From positions 868,001 through 932,000 of the forward strand of contig JAACMV010000022.1 in assembly GCA_010909725.1 (NCBI GenBank): a stretch of DNA of 64,000 nucleotides. The letters run 5' to 3'. Of this stretch, positions 31,074 to 40,522 are shown piece after piece. Position numbers and translations under genes: made by a program. Below the pieces are notes generated by a model. It was not told the origin of the DNA. It worked only from the letters and a program-made list of their open reading frames with translations, and did no database searches. The first letter of the stretch is position 1; each line of letters opens with the position of its first letter. This stretch comes from Picochlorum sp. 'celeri' (taxonomy: Eukaryota; Chlorophyta; Trebouxiophyceae).

Positions 31074-34000
31074 TCAATCAATAAGAATCTCTGTTGATTT
31101 TACTCTCTTGAGTTGGGAGCGGTATGAGGCATTCAAACGGGTCACTTTCTTCTCCAATGCATGCGCTTCAGAAAATTGCTTTTTCATCTTAAGAGTGTTT
31201 GCTAGCTCTTGAAGGGATGCTACGTGCTTGCTATCAATGGCAATAGCTTTCCGCAACAGCCTTTCAGACTCGTCCAGATCTCCAAGCAATCTTTCAAGTC
31301 TGCCCAGTGATGAAAGTGCCCTTCTACTCTTGGGTTTCAACTCCAATACCTTTCGATACAAAAGTCTGGCGTCACTATTAAGTCCATTTTCTTCTTCTAG
31401 TTTTGCCCAACCATGCAATGCAGCCCTGCACGTTGGGTGGGCATCAATGCACTGCTTGAACAGATCCCTGGCTTTGTTGATAAACCCGGCATTTGATTCT
31501 GCAACTGCCCATGCTTGAAGAATGTACTGGTTTGACTCCTCCAGCGAACACGCAGCCTGAAAGAGTTTCCTAGCATACTCCAGGTTATTCAAAGAAGCCT
31601 CCATCTTCCCCCAAGCTTGCAACGCTGGCAAATAACGCTTGTCAGCCCTGACTGCAGCTTTGAACAGTTTTCGAGCCTCTTGGTATGCACCTGTCTCTGC
31701 TTTCACCTTTCCAGCAAGTGTCAGTATGTATGGATTGCTCTGATCCACCTCCAACGCTTCAGAGCAGAGTCTTGCAGCGACAACCAGATCATTTAATTTC
31801 CATTCCCGGGTTGCCCAAGAGCACAAGAGCTTTCCCAAGCGCTTATTGCTCTCTTTCACATCAGAGAGCTTCTTCAAAGATCTCACACCCTTCTGGAATA
31901 AAATTCTCGCTGGACCATCGTTGCGCATATCAAACTCAAGCAATGCCCAAGATGTAAACACCCGAGCTAGTGATCTCCTTCTCTCATCAGGATCCTCAAC
32001 CAATTCAAATTGCTCTATAGCAGCTCTTAAAAACACTCTCACTGTCGCAGCATTGCTGTATTGGATCTTTCGACGAGCTCTCTGGCGCTCAATACCAGCA
32101 AGTTGAGCCCAGATTGATCCATCGTCTGGATTTCGCATTGCCTCGCCAAGAAGCAACATGTATCCAGCTTGATACTCGCCTTGTTGGACAAGTTTCCGGA
32201 AGAAACTGCTCACGTCGCGACCATGTCTCATTTTTGGCGCGAACACCCCTAATGTAGCAGCCTCTGCTTCGAGAGATTCTGCCAACAAAAGAGCATCCTT
32301 TGTGGCAGGACATGCTGTTGGGGGAGAATCATTGGCATCGACTTTGAATGCAATACCAGGCTCTGCCAAGCAAATGACATCCCCTGGAAATAAGTGAACC
32401 TCTTTGAATGGTTGAATTTTTGACCTGTTGACCCAAACTCCATTGGTCGATCCCATATCCATGATGACACACTTTGAAATGCCATTCACCCTGTCCCGAA
32501 TGACTTCAAACCGAGCATGCCTCCCAGAAACAGTAGGGATGTCGATGATATAGTCGTTGTCCTTATTATGGACGGCACCAAATATCACCGGACCATGGCG
32601 AGGAAGCGTAATCTGATTCTTTGGGACTTTCTTGCCAGCACAGTTCTCGACAGTTATGGCTGACAGTCCTTCAAGAGACCACGTTGCTTCAATCTTTTCT
32701 GTCCCAGCTTTGCCAAATAATCTTCGGAAGCCATGCATCGCATTATCAAATGATGACGCATAATTCGGTTCAGATGGGGTCGCCTCGACGTTCTCCTCGC
32801 GTGGGGATGGGCGATCTGCAGGAACTGCTGGAGGTGGGCCAATCTCTGGCTGCACTCTTGCGTCAAATGATTCGTGTTCTTGATCAATTGTTATGACCGT
32901 TGAACGACCATATCCACTTCCATTCCTCACTGTGCTTTCATTTCTCTTCGTACCAGGTTCATCTCCCAAGTCTTCAAAGCTGCTGCCACTGGACAGATGA
33001 TCCTCACCATCTCTGAACACACGGGTCCTATAGCTCCCTCCAGGTCTCCCAGAAATACTGTCCCTCCCCCAGACATGAAGTGCATTATCCTGTGATCTAT
33101 TAGATATAATCGGGCCTTTAGTGTTTTGCTCAAGGTCAGAAGAGGTCACTTGTGTCAGAGACTGCGCATATGTCTCATCCATTTGGGCAATAGCAGAAGA
33201 AAGCCCCATTAACTTTTGAAACTCCATGAACTCTTCGAGTGAGATCACTCCATCGCTATTTGTATCGAATTTTTTCAACAATTCTTCGGCGCCCATGACA
33301 CTTGTATCTCCCAGCTCTTCCATAACCTCGTGCAACTCACTCAAAGACACCTCTCCATCACCATTCAGGTCAATTGATCTAAACAACGCTTCTCCAACGT
33401 TTGAATACTGTTCATCGTCAGAAGAAGTAGATAACCAAGAGGTTATTTGATCCAAGTTCTTCCCCTGTATTTCCTGCAGATTCTGTGCTTGTGCAACAGA
33501 CAGTCCACCCTTGTATGCACCATGTGCAGCATGTCCTTTCTCCGCCATATGGTGCATCTGTTCCGTACGAATTTGCAGCTCTACCATTGTAACTTCATCT
33601 TGCACACCATCAGCCATGACAACAGTTCTATGCAGGCTTGAGTACCCATTTGGTTTTGGAGATGCAATGTAATCTTTCGATCGCGACTCAATCACAGGCC
33701 ACATTTCTGCAGCAACTCGTTCTACAATATAGCATCCTTCTATAGCAGCACGTTCACTATCTTCAAGATCATCTCGAGGCAAGACAATGGCACGGAGTCC
33801 CAACACATCAAACACCTCCTCTCTCTTCCTTCCACCTTGACTCAAATCACCCAAACGTAACAACTTCTTCAGCGTGCTAATGGCAGACTTTGTCCGTGAT
33901 TCTACCTGAATACCACCAGCAACCTCGGAAAACTTGGGGTACGATGCCACTGCATTCTCTAGATTTTTCCTTGCTGATTCCAGTATCGCATCATGTTGAG

Positions 34001-35009
34001 ACACATATGTATTCAACCAATCCAACGTCTTTTTATACGAGGAAGGAAACAACAGCTCTAAACTAAGATTCTCTAGCGCCAAACTCTCTCTTTTAATACC
34101 CAAAGCATGCCCCAGTGGAGCATACACTTGCAACGCTTCCAATGCCAAACAATGATACAATGCCTGCGAAGCCCCAGCACCTCTTCGTTGTATCTCCTCC
34201 AGCGTCATCAGTCGATTTATAACCTCAATACCGGTAGCATTAATATCATAAAACGCCAGACACATGTCTCTAATCGCAGCAGCCGCATCATCATCATACA
34301 CATCAATTCGCTGTGGCAGCTTGGACACTTTCACCACATCCTGACTCATCTGAGCCACATTTTTTCCCACTTTATCACTAATCATCTTGAACGGAAACAC
34401 ATTCGCAGAACCATACACGGTAGAGACAATGGCCGCAGCTATAACATCACAGGTAACCCAGGTATCCTTGCCAGAGCATGGCAGTTCTGCCAACCTCACA
34501 GCCAACGCGACACCTCGAGACAGAAAATGAGGCGCCGTCTCAGAGCTTCCCAGACATACTCGCATCGCTTGCGCCACAACATTTGGATCTCCTGGCAAAC
34601 TCTGCAACCCAGCTGACAAACTCTCCCACAGCCCCATCAGATGCAATAACGACGACTGATGTTGCCCTACATCGTGCCCATGCCTAAGAATATCTCTATC
34701 AGAATATATATCGATAATCTGCTCATCATCGCTCGCCGACGAGTCTCTGTACTGCACTCTTCCAACTCTGGGAATATCTCTGCTGCTACTTGGACGCAAA
34801 GTACGGGACAAATACAGCCCTAATCCCGGATGAAAATCATGCACATTACCATATGACGCTATCCGAGTGCCCATGTGATTCCTACCATCCCGAACGCCCA
34901 CACGTGGGCGTTGCGATATTCTGTGGCAGTCAGAGCAACTTGGAACCTCCCGTCCCCTCGAACGAGCAGACTCTTTACTCGGAAGACCACAATACCACTG
35001 ACTCGACAT
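31074..35009 (-). CDS. CRSH-type (p)ppGpp synthetase fused to EF-hands, FHA and HAT/TPR repeats
   Basis: 1311 aa, one uninterrupted frame. Residues 1-100 are Arg/Ser rich, suited to a plastid transit peptide. About 160-350 is a pseudo-HD hydrolase domain: the usual H-D pair is absent (AAAIVSTVYGSANVFP). About 370-500 is an intact RelA/SpoT synthetase: ESRTKSAISTLKKLLR, FDVLGLRAIVL, KDYIASPKPNGYSSLHRTVV, VELQIRTEQMHHMAEKGHAA. Two EF-hands follow (545-600): DLNGDGEVSLSE and DTNSDGVISLEE. So far this equals plant Ca2+-activated RSH. About 800-895 is an FHA domain (GPVIFG, SGRHARFEV, DMGSTNGVWVN), which binds phosphothreonine. From about 955 to the end are HAT/TPR units of the HCF107/Mbb1 type (ALQAWGKMEASLNNLEYARK). 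It probably makes (p)ppGpp only, in the plastid. Confidence 0.92.
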   Translation of the reverse strand: MSSQWYCGLPSKESARSRGREVPSCSDCHRISQRPRVGVRDGRNHMGTRIASYGNVHDFHPGLGLYLSRTLRPSSSRDIPRVGRVQYRDSSASDDEQIIDIYSDRDILRHGHDVGQHQSSLLHLMGLWESLSAGLQSLPGDPNVVAQAMRVCLGSSETAPHFLSRGVALAVRLAELPCSGKDTWVTCDVIAAAIVSTVYGSANVFPFKMISDKVGKNVAQMSQDVVKVSKLPQRIDVYDDDAAAAIRDMCLAFYDINATGIEVINRLMTLEEIQRRGAGASQALYHCLALEALQVYAPLGHALGIKRESLALENLSLELLFPSSYKKTLDWLNTYVSQHDAILESARKNLENAVASYPKFSEVAGGIQVESRTKSAISTLKKLLRLGDLSQGGRKREEVFDVLGLRAIVLPRDDLEDSERAAIEGCYIVERVAAEMWPVIESRSKDYIASPKPNGYSSLHRTVVMADGVQDEVTMVELQIRTEQMHHMAEKGHAAHGAYKGGLSVAQAQNLQEIQGKNLDQITSWLSTSSDDEQYSNVGEALFRSIDLNGDGEVSLSELHEVMEELGDTSVMGAEELLKKFDTNSDGVISLEEFMEFQKLMGLSSAIAQMDETYAQSLTQVTSSDLEQNTKGPIISNRSQDNALHVWGRDSISGRPGGSYRTRVFRDGEDHLSSGSSFEDLGDEPGTKRNESTVRNGSGYGRSTVITIDQEHESFDARVQPEIGPPPAVPADRPSPREENVEATPSEPNYASSFDNAMHGFRRLFGKAGTEKIEATWSLEGLSAITVENCAGKKVPKNQITLPRHGPVIFGAVHNKDNDYIIDIPTVSGRHARFEVIRDRVNGISKCVIMDMGSTNGVWVNRSKIQPFKEVHLFPGDVICLAEPGIAFKVDANDSPPTACPATKDALLLAESLEAEAATLGVFAPKMRHGRDVSSFFRKLVQQGEYQAGYMLLLGEAMRNPDDGSIWAQLAGIERQRARRKIQYSNAATVRVFLRAAIEQFELVEDPDERRRSLARVFTSWALLEFDMRNDGPARILFQKGVRSLKKLSDVKESNKRLGKLLCSWATREWKLNDLVVAARLCSEALEVDQSNPYILTLAGKVKAETGAYQEARKLFKAAVRADKRYLPALQAWGKMEASLNNLEYARKLFQAACSLEESNQYILQAWAVAESNAGFINKARDLFKQCIDAHPTCRAALHGWAKLEEENGLNSDARLLYRKVLELKPKSRRALSSLGRLERLLGDLDESERLLRKAIAIDSKHVASLQELANTLKMKKQFSEAHALEKKVTRLNASYRSQLKRVKSTEILID

Positions 35010-35363
35010 GTGGGTGTTTCTAAAGACTCTAGTATGTGTATTTCAACAGTCCTCCCACACCCAGCAGAAAAAAGCAAACTCAACCACAGCAGTGGTATAC
35101 CAGACAGTATCACTCAAAAATACAGAGCATTCTACCCTAGGATGAAATATTTGAATTGTATATGTGTTTACATGGATTTGGATGGGAGAATCGTCCAAGA
35201 GTCTGCGGCCTCGTCGTGAGGCTGAGGCCCGGATTCTTCGTTATTTAAACACATTCAAGACGGCCTCAGTCTTCACATGGAATCCGGCTCTCTTTGTCAA
35301 AAACTATTCTATTGTACTTTTAGATGAATAATAAAGCACAGAACCTGGTATAGGACTGATATC
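35010..35363. other. divergent promoter region
   Basis: 354 bp between the CRSH fusion (minus) and RPN7 (plus). It contains an imperfect hairpin: GTGAGGCTGAGGCC at 35216-35229 pairs with GGCCTCAGTCTTCAC at 35262-35276 apart from a T and a bulge. No gene seen. Confidence 0.5.
35216..35276. repeat. imperfect inverted repeat
   Basis: Arms of 14 and 15 bases with a 32-base loop, one mismatch and one bulge; located between two divergent genes, about 90 bases before the RPN7 ATG. A second overlapping pairing (CCGGATT at 35229-35235 with AATCCGG at 35281-35287) extends it. Confidence 0.5.
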
Positions 35364-36688
35364 ATGGGTGTAGAACAGCACACACGGGATGATCAACAGG
35401 AATTGAAGGATGAGGTCGATTTTAAGATTGTTTTGGCCCGCCAGGTGGGTTGCTGTTTGATTATTTTGTACATATGTGTCACTAGTAGTAGTTGGCCAGC
35501 GAGACAAGCCTGCATTCTGTTGTCAGTTGGATGAAAACTGATCGTGACATTGAGTGTTTGCAGATTTTTGACTATGATTTGCGTCGTCAGGAGTCCGCGT
35601 TCACAGATGAGGAGGAATCAAAATGTCGGGCTGATATAGTCGAGAAGCTGAAGGAGCGCGAGATGGGGCCTGTGTATGAGCGTGTGTGTGCTCAGCTTGG
35701 TTGGGATGTGGATGACATGGTGCTTTCGAGTATGAAAGAGGTGAATGAGAAGAAGATTCGGGAGCTTGATGATGCTATTACGAATGCCAAAGAGAATGAA
35801 GGGGAGATGGAGGTGAGGGATGCGATGGTGAGCAAGGCTGACTATTATGCTCAGGTGGGAGACCAGAGCAAGGCTGGGGAGGCGTTTGAAGAGGCGGTTG
35901 GCAAGACTGCTGGGGCTGGTCCCAAGTTGGATTTGTCGTTTTCTCTATTGAGACTTCACTTGTCGTTGAGGGATTGGGTAGCGTATAAAAAGGAGCTGGA
36001 AAAGGCGTGGGATTTGTGTTCCAAAGGGGGAGACTGGGAGAGGAAGAATAAGCTCAAGGTGTATGAGGCTCTTTATTTGATGGCAACGAGGCAGTTTGAG
36101 GGGGCTGCAGAGTTGTTTTTAAACTCTATTGCAACGTTTACAGCGACAGAGCTGATGAGTTATGAATCGTGTGTGTTCTATACCGTAGTGTTAGCTGTTG
36201 TGTCTCTGGACAGGCCGGCATTGTTGGCCAAGGTTGTGGAGAATCCTGAAATCCTGGCAGCCATTGATGCTGTTCCGCATTTGAGAGAGCTGCTCACGTC
36301 GCTCTATCAATGTCAATATGCACTGTTCTTCAAATCATTGGTGGAAATATCAGATGTCATTAAAGCCGATATGTTGCTGCATCCTCATTATAGATATTAC
36401 CTCAAAGAGGCCAGGGTTGTTGTGTACTCGCAATACCTTCAGAGTTACAAATCTGTCAAGATGACGGGTATGGCGTCAGCTTTTGGTGTGTCTGTCGATT
36501 TCATAGATGATGAGCTATCGAATCTGATTGTCGAAGGACGATTGCCAGCAAAATTAGACAGGGTGGATGGCGTGATTTATACCACCCGTCCAGATCCAAA
36601 GAATGCTGCATACCAGCAGACAATTCGCCAAGGGGATCACCTCCTGAACAAGCTGCAGAAATTATCTAAACTTACAGATGTAGAATGA
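35364..36688 (+). CDS. RPN7: RPN7 / PSMD6, 26S proteasome lid subunit
   Basis: 401 aa. Exons 35364-35444 (27 codons) and 35564-36688 with a 119-bp intron GTGGGT...TTGCAG. Full-length family match: EVRDAMVSKADYYAQVGDQS, GGDWERKNKLKVYEALYLMA, RQFEGAAELFLNSIATFTAT-ELMSYE, YQCQYALFFKSLVEI, HPHYRYYLKEARVVVYSQYL and the PCI domain end MASAFGVSVDFIDDELSNLI with GRLPAKLDRVDGVI. It belongs to the lid of the 19S regulatory particle, which recognises and deubiquitinates substrates. Its stop lies 6 bases from that of the convergent RAD51D gene. Confidence 0.96.
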
Positions 36689-36694
36689 TGTAAT

Positions 36695-37633
36695 TCAATA
36701 AATATCAAAATCGACGCATGCGCCCGACGGCATATTGGTACACTGATGGAGGAATGCCCGTCTCGCTCTGCTACTTCCCTGGTGGTGGTGGGACGTGTCA
36801 TCCTGATGCATCACCAGCTGCAAGCGGACATGCGGCTGACCCACCCACGTTTCCCCCAGTGCCGCTCTCTTCATATAAAAAGCATCGTCTTCGCTAGAGA
36901 GATGACCTGACGGCTGTCCATACTCCCCCCCGATGGTGTAATTCGTTACAAGTACTGCCACATGATGCTCTGCAGCAATCCTTTTCAAATGCATGGCCAT
37001 GCGACTGAGAACATCATGCCCAGCATCGTAGGCCACCCCACCAAGCATGGGTGCTACAAGACTCCCTAAACAGTCTATAATAATCATGGATGGCGTCGAC
37101 GTCTTCAAGGCCTGCTGCATCTCATGCAACAAATCATCCATCCGATGCACATTCAACACAGTGACGCAGTCAAGAGCATCTTCAGCCCGCCGGAACGCTA
37201 CATTTGACACATTCCCTATAATTCTCACCAACCTAGAGGCTCTAAAAGAATTACCAGTATCGATATAGATGACGCGTTCCCCTCTACTGGCCGTCACAGC
37301 AGCTGCTGTGTGGCACAATTGAGTCTTGCCAGTCCCAGCATCCCCAAACACCTCCATCAAATGGCCTTCGAGCAACCCACCCTGCAGCATCTCATCAATC
37401 TTTGTACACCCAAGGGGAAGACACCTAGAATTCTCCATGCTACGTATCAAGTCCTTCCCATTCATCCTGAGAGCAGCTCGAGCCTGGACCGAATGCAGTG
37501 CCTCCTCCAGGGTCCCCCTCTGAGACTCGTCATTCAAAATCCATTCAGGCACATCCTCATCCCCTCGAGCCGTCACTAATAAAGAAACTAATTTTCTGTG
37601 AGATATATCATGCACCGTTGTATCATCAGGCAT
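36695..37633 (-). CDS. RAD51D: RAD51D-like recombination protein
   Basis: 312 aa from ATG 37633. RecA-fold ATPase of the RAD51 paralogue group. LPLGCTKIDEMLQGGLLEGH precedes Walker A EVFGDAGTGKTQLCHTAA; then VIYIDTGNSFRASRLVRII (family: V-L-Y-V-D-S-x-G-x-x-x-A-S-R-L), Walker B SMIIIDCLGSLVAPMLGG, HLKRIAAEHHVAVLVTNYTI and ALGETWVGQPHVRLQL. The segment S-x-x-A-P-M-L-G-G and the ASRL block favour RAD51D over RAD51B, XRCC2 or XRCC3. The N-terminal domain is shorter than in animals; a short upstream exon is possible because the frame is open past 37633 with no ATG. With RAD51C at 4275 the window carries two of the BCDX2 complex partners. Confidence 0.85.
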   Translation of the reverse strand: MPDDTTVHDISHRKLVSLLVTARGDEDVPEWILNDESQRGTLEEALHSVQARAALRMNGKDLIRSMENSRCLPLGCTKIDEMLQGGLLEGHLMEVFGDAGTGKTQLCHTAAAVTASRGERVIYIDTGNSFRASRLVRIIGNVSNVAFRRAEDALDCVTVLNVHRMDDLLHEMQQALKTSTPSMIIIDCLGSLVAPMLGGVAYDAGHDVLSRMAMHLKRIAAEHHVAVLVTNYTIGGEYGQPSGHLSSEDDAFYMKRAALGETWVGQPHVRLQLVMHQDDTSHHHQGSSRARRAFLHQCTNMPSGACVDFDIY

Positions 37634-37755
37634 CCTGTGATTCCTTCCGTTGTCTACCCAACACAAGACATGACGTTACAAATCGGTCTCTATACCGCTA
37701 TTCTCGTGGATTTTACATCAGAAACATAGTCACGATACCAAATATGGGCAAATTT

Positions 37756-38886
37756 TTATGCCCTCCAGGCCAACAAGAGCACGACAAGCAACGCAATCAC
37801 GTGCAACAGGATGGAAGGACTTGATCCCAAAACCATGGAGGGTGGTGCCTCTGGCGACATGCCTGGAGGCATGGCTGGTACACTCTTTGCAAGAGGTGGG
37901 CATGAAATAGACGCAAGAAGATCAGAACTCTCCAAAGGCTGTCCATACTTGTACTGTTGCCAGGCATTACCATTTGCATCCTTGAGAATCATGAGCCAGC
38001 AATCATCTCCAATGATGTAGGCATAATGTGTCTGGGACTTGGTCAGCACTTCGGAGCCAAGCGTCCATCCAGCAGGGTATTCTGTAGTCTCCACAAGCTC
38101 CTGCCATTCTTCTGCAGAGGTTGCATTCCGAGTAGCAGACTGCAATGCATACACGTTTCCAAAGGTATCTGTCAGGGTGTACATGGTCACATTACCCTCA
38201 CCACCTGGTGGACCATACGTGTACTGACTGCATTGATTTGTCAAAATCATGGTGATGTTGCCAGGGGTGGGTATGGTTTCCACCTCTCCTGAACTCTCCA
38301 CTGGATAGGATTGCTTGCAGTACAGGTCACCGAAATTGAACCACGTGGCGCCAAACATGTCAAAGTATTCCAGGCAGTTTTCGGTGCAGGTGATTGGAAC
38401 CGTCAATGATCTGTTCCAGCACTTGGTATCGTACGCCTGTATAATATATATAGCGATATGAAAAAAGGCACGGGTATACCATGGAACCAAAAAAACATGT
38501 TAAAATTTTCAGCATACCTCTGCCCCGAACACCGTCCCATCCTGGACCGTCCATGGAAACAGTTCCATGTCGTTCGATGGTAAATCACCGATGGAATACC
38601 CCGGCGTTGGAAACGCACCCAGTTGGGTGTAATTCAACGCATTGGTAAGCTCCACAGTGGCCCCCCCACTTGATGGGTTCTCTGGATCGGTATAGTTGAA
38701 ATTCTGAAACATTTCCGTGAAATTCGTACATGGTTCCAAATTCATAAGTCCCAGTACCTCTCCTTTGAAAGGATATCCATCCAAATACGTGGAACTGGTA
38801 GAATCACCCATGTCTGTCTGGTAAGAGAGTGGCAGTTGAGTAAGAGTAAAGCAACACAAAGCGGCAGCGTGCGAGTATCCAGGCAC
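37756..38886 (-). CDS. secreted, GPI-like anchored protein (5' end unresolved)
   Basis: Exons 38518-38886 (upstream limit uncertain) and 37756-38436, with an 81-bp intron GTATGC...ATACAG; splicing joins DGTVFGAE to AYDTKCWNRS. The product of at least 350 aa is rich in Tyr, Thr, Gly and N-glycosylation sites (CTNFTE, NFNYT, NYTQ, GNVTM, RNATS), has paired Cys, and ends SPSILLHVIALLVVLLLAWR, a GPI or membrane anchor signal. The first exon frame has no ATG before an internal MGDSTSS, and a hydrophobic run ALCCFTLTQLPLSY lies just upstream, so the real start is probably on a further 5' exon I could not place. No family recognised. Confidence 0.68.
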
Positions 38887-39400
38887 GTATGATGCAAAAA
38901 GACTCGTGTGAACAATAAAGATGTTATACGTATGACGAATACATGAAGATCGGTCGCCTTTATTGAGATTAGACGGGGCAACACCATGATGAGACCCGGG
39001 AGGAGTAGCGTAATGCGATGGAGGCGCCCAAAATAATGGCGCCCCCCGCGGTGGAATCTCGTGAATGGATTCCTTCCTTGGGTCTTGGAGAGAGACAGTG
39101 GCCTACACCCGCATTAAAAATACAGATTTGTTTATAGTCATAGACTGCGTTATACCTACTAGATAATTCCTTAATAGTGAAACTCTGACGAGAACTGGAC
39201 CTGAGGATAGACACACACAAGGAATTTCTGCAGACAAATCTTTGCAGAAAAGAAGAAGAAGGAACGAATACGTGAGGACCAACGATTATTAGATCAGAGA
39301 AGATATGGAGATTCATCTGAGATACTGTGACAAAAAGATATTCATCTAATAATCCAAGGACTATCCAAACCTGTGTGGCTAGAACACAAAATAGACAAGA
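38887..39400. other. interval before the MGNC protein gene
   Basis: Probably holds the 5' end of the minus-strand GPI-like gene and the promoter of the plus-strand gene. GGCGCC words occur in pairs around 39026-39043. Minus frame 38969-39481 is open but overlaps the next gene and shows no domain. No other gene supported. Confidence 0.4.
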
Positions 39401-40003
39401 ATGGGCAACTGTGTGAGTATGGCCCCTCAGGGTATTCCAGAATGCCAGCGGTGTGGGAAGCGAGGTGATACGGAATGGCATCTTATGGAATCTCGAGATA
39501 AAAAGGTGTTATGGTGCACCGAAAGAATAGACTCATATACGCTGCTGTGTGCCTCATGTCGGCATGCATTGGTGGAAGAGGCATCTCGTTTTCAAAAGGA
39601 ACGTCACTATTATTCCAAAGCCAAGACGGAATTGTATCCCAAACAACAGCACAAGGAACGATTGAAGCGATTAAAATCTGATGAGAAGTGGGAAGGGACG
39701 GCAAGTTTCTATGCTTCGTACAGGCCCTCGTCTGCTATTGCTCACCTGGTGAATACCGTTGGGGGTGGGGGTCGTCGGGGGACAGGGTTTCCTGTGGGCG
39801 AGTCCCAGTCCAATGGGAATTCGAGCGATGTGCCAAATGGAAATGAAAGTTCTTTTGATTCTTTGCATAATGAATTGGAAGTGTCGATCGTGGAGGAAGA
39901 GTCCCTAGGGGATATTCATTTGATCGAGGAGGATGAGGAAGAGGACAGACTTGGAGTCGTCAACGAAGAAGAAGAAGAAGAGGAGCGGAATGGAGTCACT
40001 TGA
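39401..40003 (+). CDS. zinc-ribbon-like protein with N-terminal MGNC
   Basis: 200 aa. The start MGNC carries a Gly at position 2 and Cys at 4, suited to N-myristoylation and palmitoylation. Residues 15-55 hold CQRCGKRG, WC and LLCASCRH, a probable C4 zinc site. The rest is charged, with a Gly run (VGGGGRRGTG) and a long acidic tail encoded partly by a GAA repeat (EEEEEEE near the end). I do not recognise a family. The gene stops 37 bases before the next start on the same strand, which is tight for separate transcription units. Confidence 0.65.
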   Translation: MGNCVSMAPQGIPECQRCGKRGDTEWHLMESRDKKVLWCTERIDSYTLLCASCRHALVEEASRFQKERHYYSKAKTELYPKQQHKERLKRLKSDEKWEGTASFYASYRPSSAIAHLVNTVGGGGRRGTGFPVGESQSNGNSSDVPNGNESSFDSLHNELEVSIVEEESLGDIHLIEEDEEEDRLGVVNEEEEEEERNGVT

Positions 40004-40040
40004 GACCAATAATAGTCAATATATTTATGTAATACGTTTC

Positions 40041-40444
40041 ATGCTGAATTGTAGTACCAAAACCAAGCTCCTGAGTGGGCGTGGGTTGCATTCGAACCGA
40101 GGCCGTGTCATGGGACACGCAAGCAGAAAACCTCGAGGTATGGTGGTTGCAGATGCTGCATTGTTGATGCAATGAATTACTGTAATTACAATGGATGTGT
40201 AGATGTGCAACGGGATGAGCGTGATTCTGCTGGGCCTCCTGCTTGGAAACAATATGCCAGGAAGGACAAGGCTCTGGGGAAGCAGGCAGAGGCGACGTTA
40301 GAGATGATTTGGTCCAAGACAGAATGGTTGACAGAGGAGCATATACAGGGGATGTGGGATAATCATCGGGTGCGGAGGGATGTGGTGATTGATTGGTTTA
40401 TGAAGAAGAGGCGTACCAGTAGGAAGCAGCAGGGTGGACCTTGA
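40041..40444 (+). CDS. small homeodomain-like organellar protein
   Basis: 112 aa after removing a 65-bp intron (exons 40041-40137 and 40203-40444; GTATGG...GTGTAG). The first exon is Arg/Lys/Ser rich without acidic residues (MLNCSTKTKLLSGRGLHSNR), a typical mitochondrial or plastid targeting sequence. The second exon ends in a helix-turn-helix: WLTEEHIQGMWDNHRVRRDV followed by VIDWFMKKRR, with the WF and R spacing of a homeodomain third helix. It recalls the C-terminal homeobox-like part of plant OCP3 and similar organelle proteins. ATG 40110 is an alternative start that would remove the targeting part. Function unknown. Confidence 0.65.
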
Positions 40445-40522
40445 TACGTGTTGGTGTGTTTTCACGAGCCGATACATATATGAATGAAATGATATACATG
40501 TAAAGGATATTTCTTCTATCTC

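Noticed and set aside
38969..39481. 170-codon minus ORF
   Set aside because: Overlaps the plus-strand MGNC gene, composition is not protein-like, and no domain is visible.
40081..40137. tRNA-like B-box (GGTTCGAAT on the minus strand)
   Set aside because: No T-stem, acceptor stem or anticodon arm can be formed around it; it lies in the first exon of a spliced gene.
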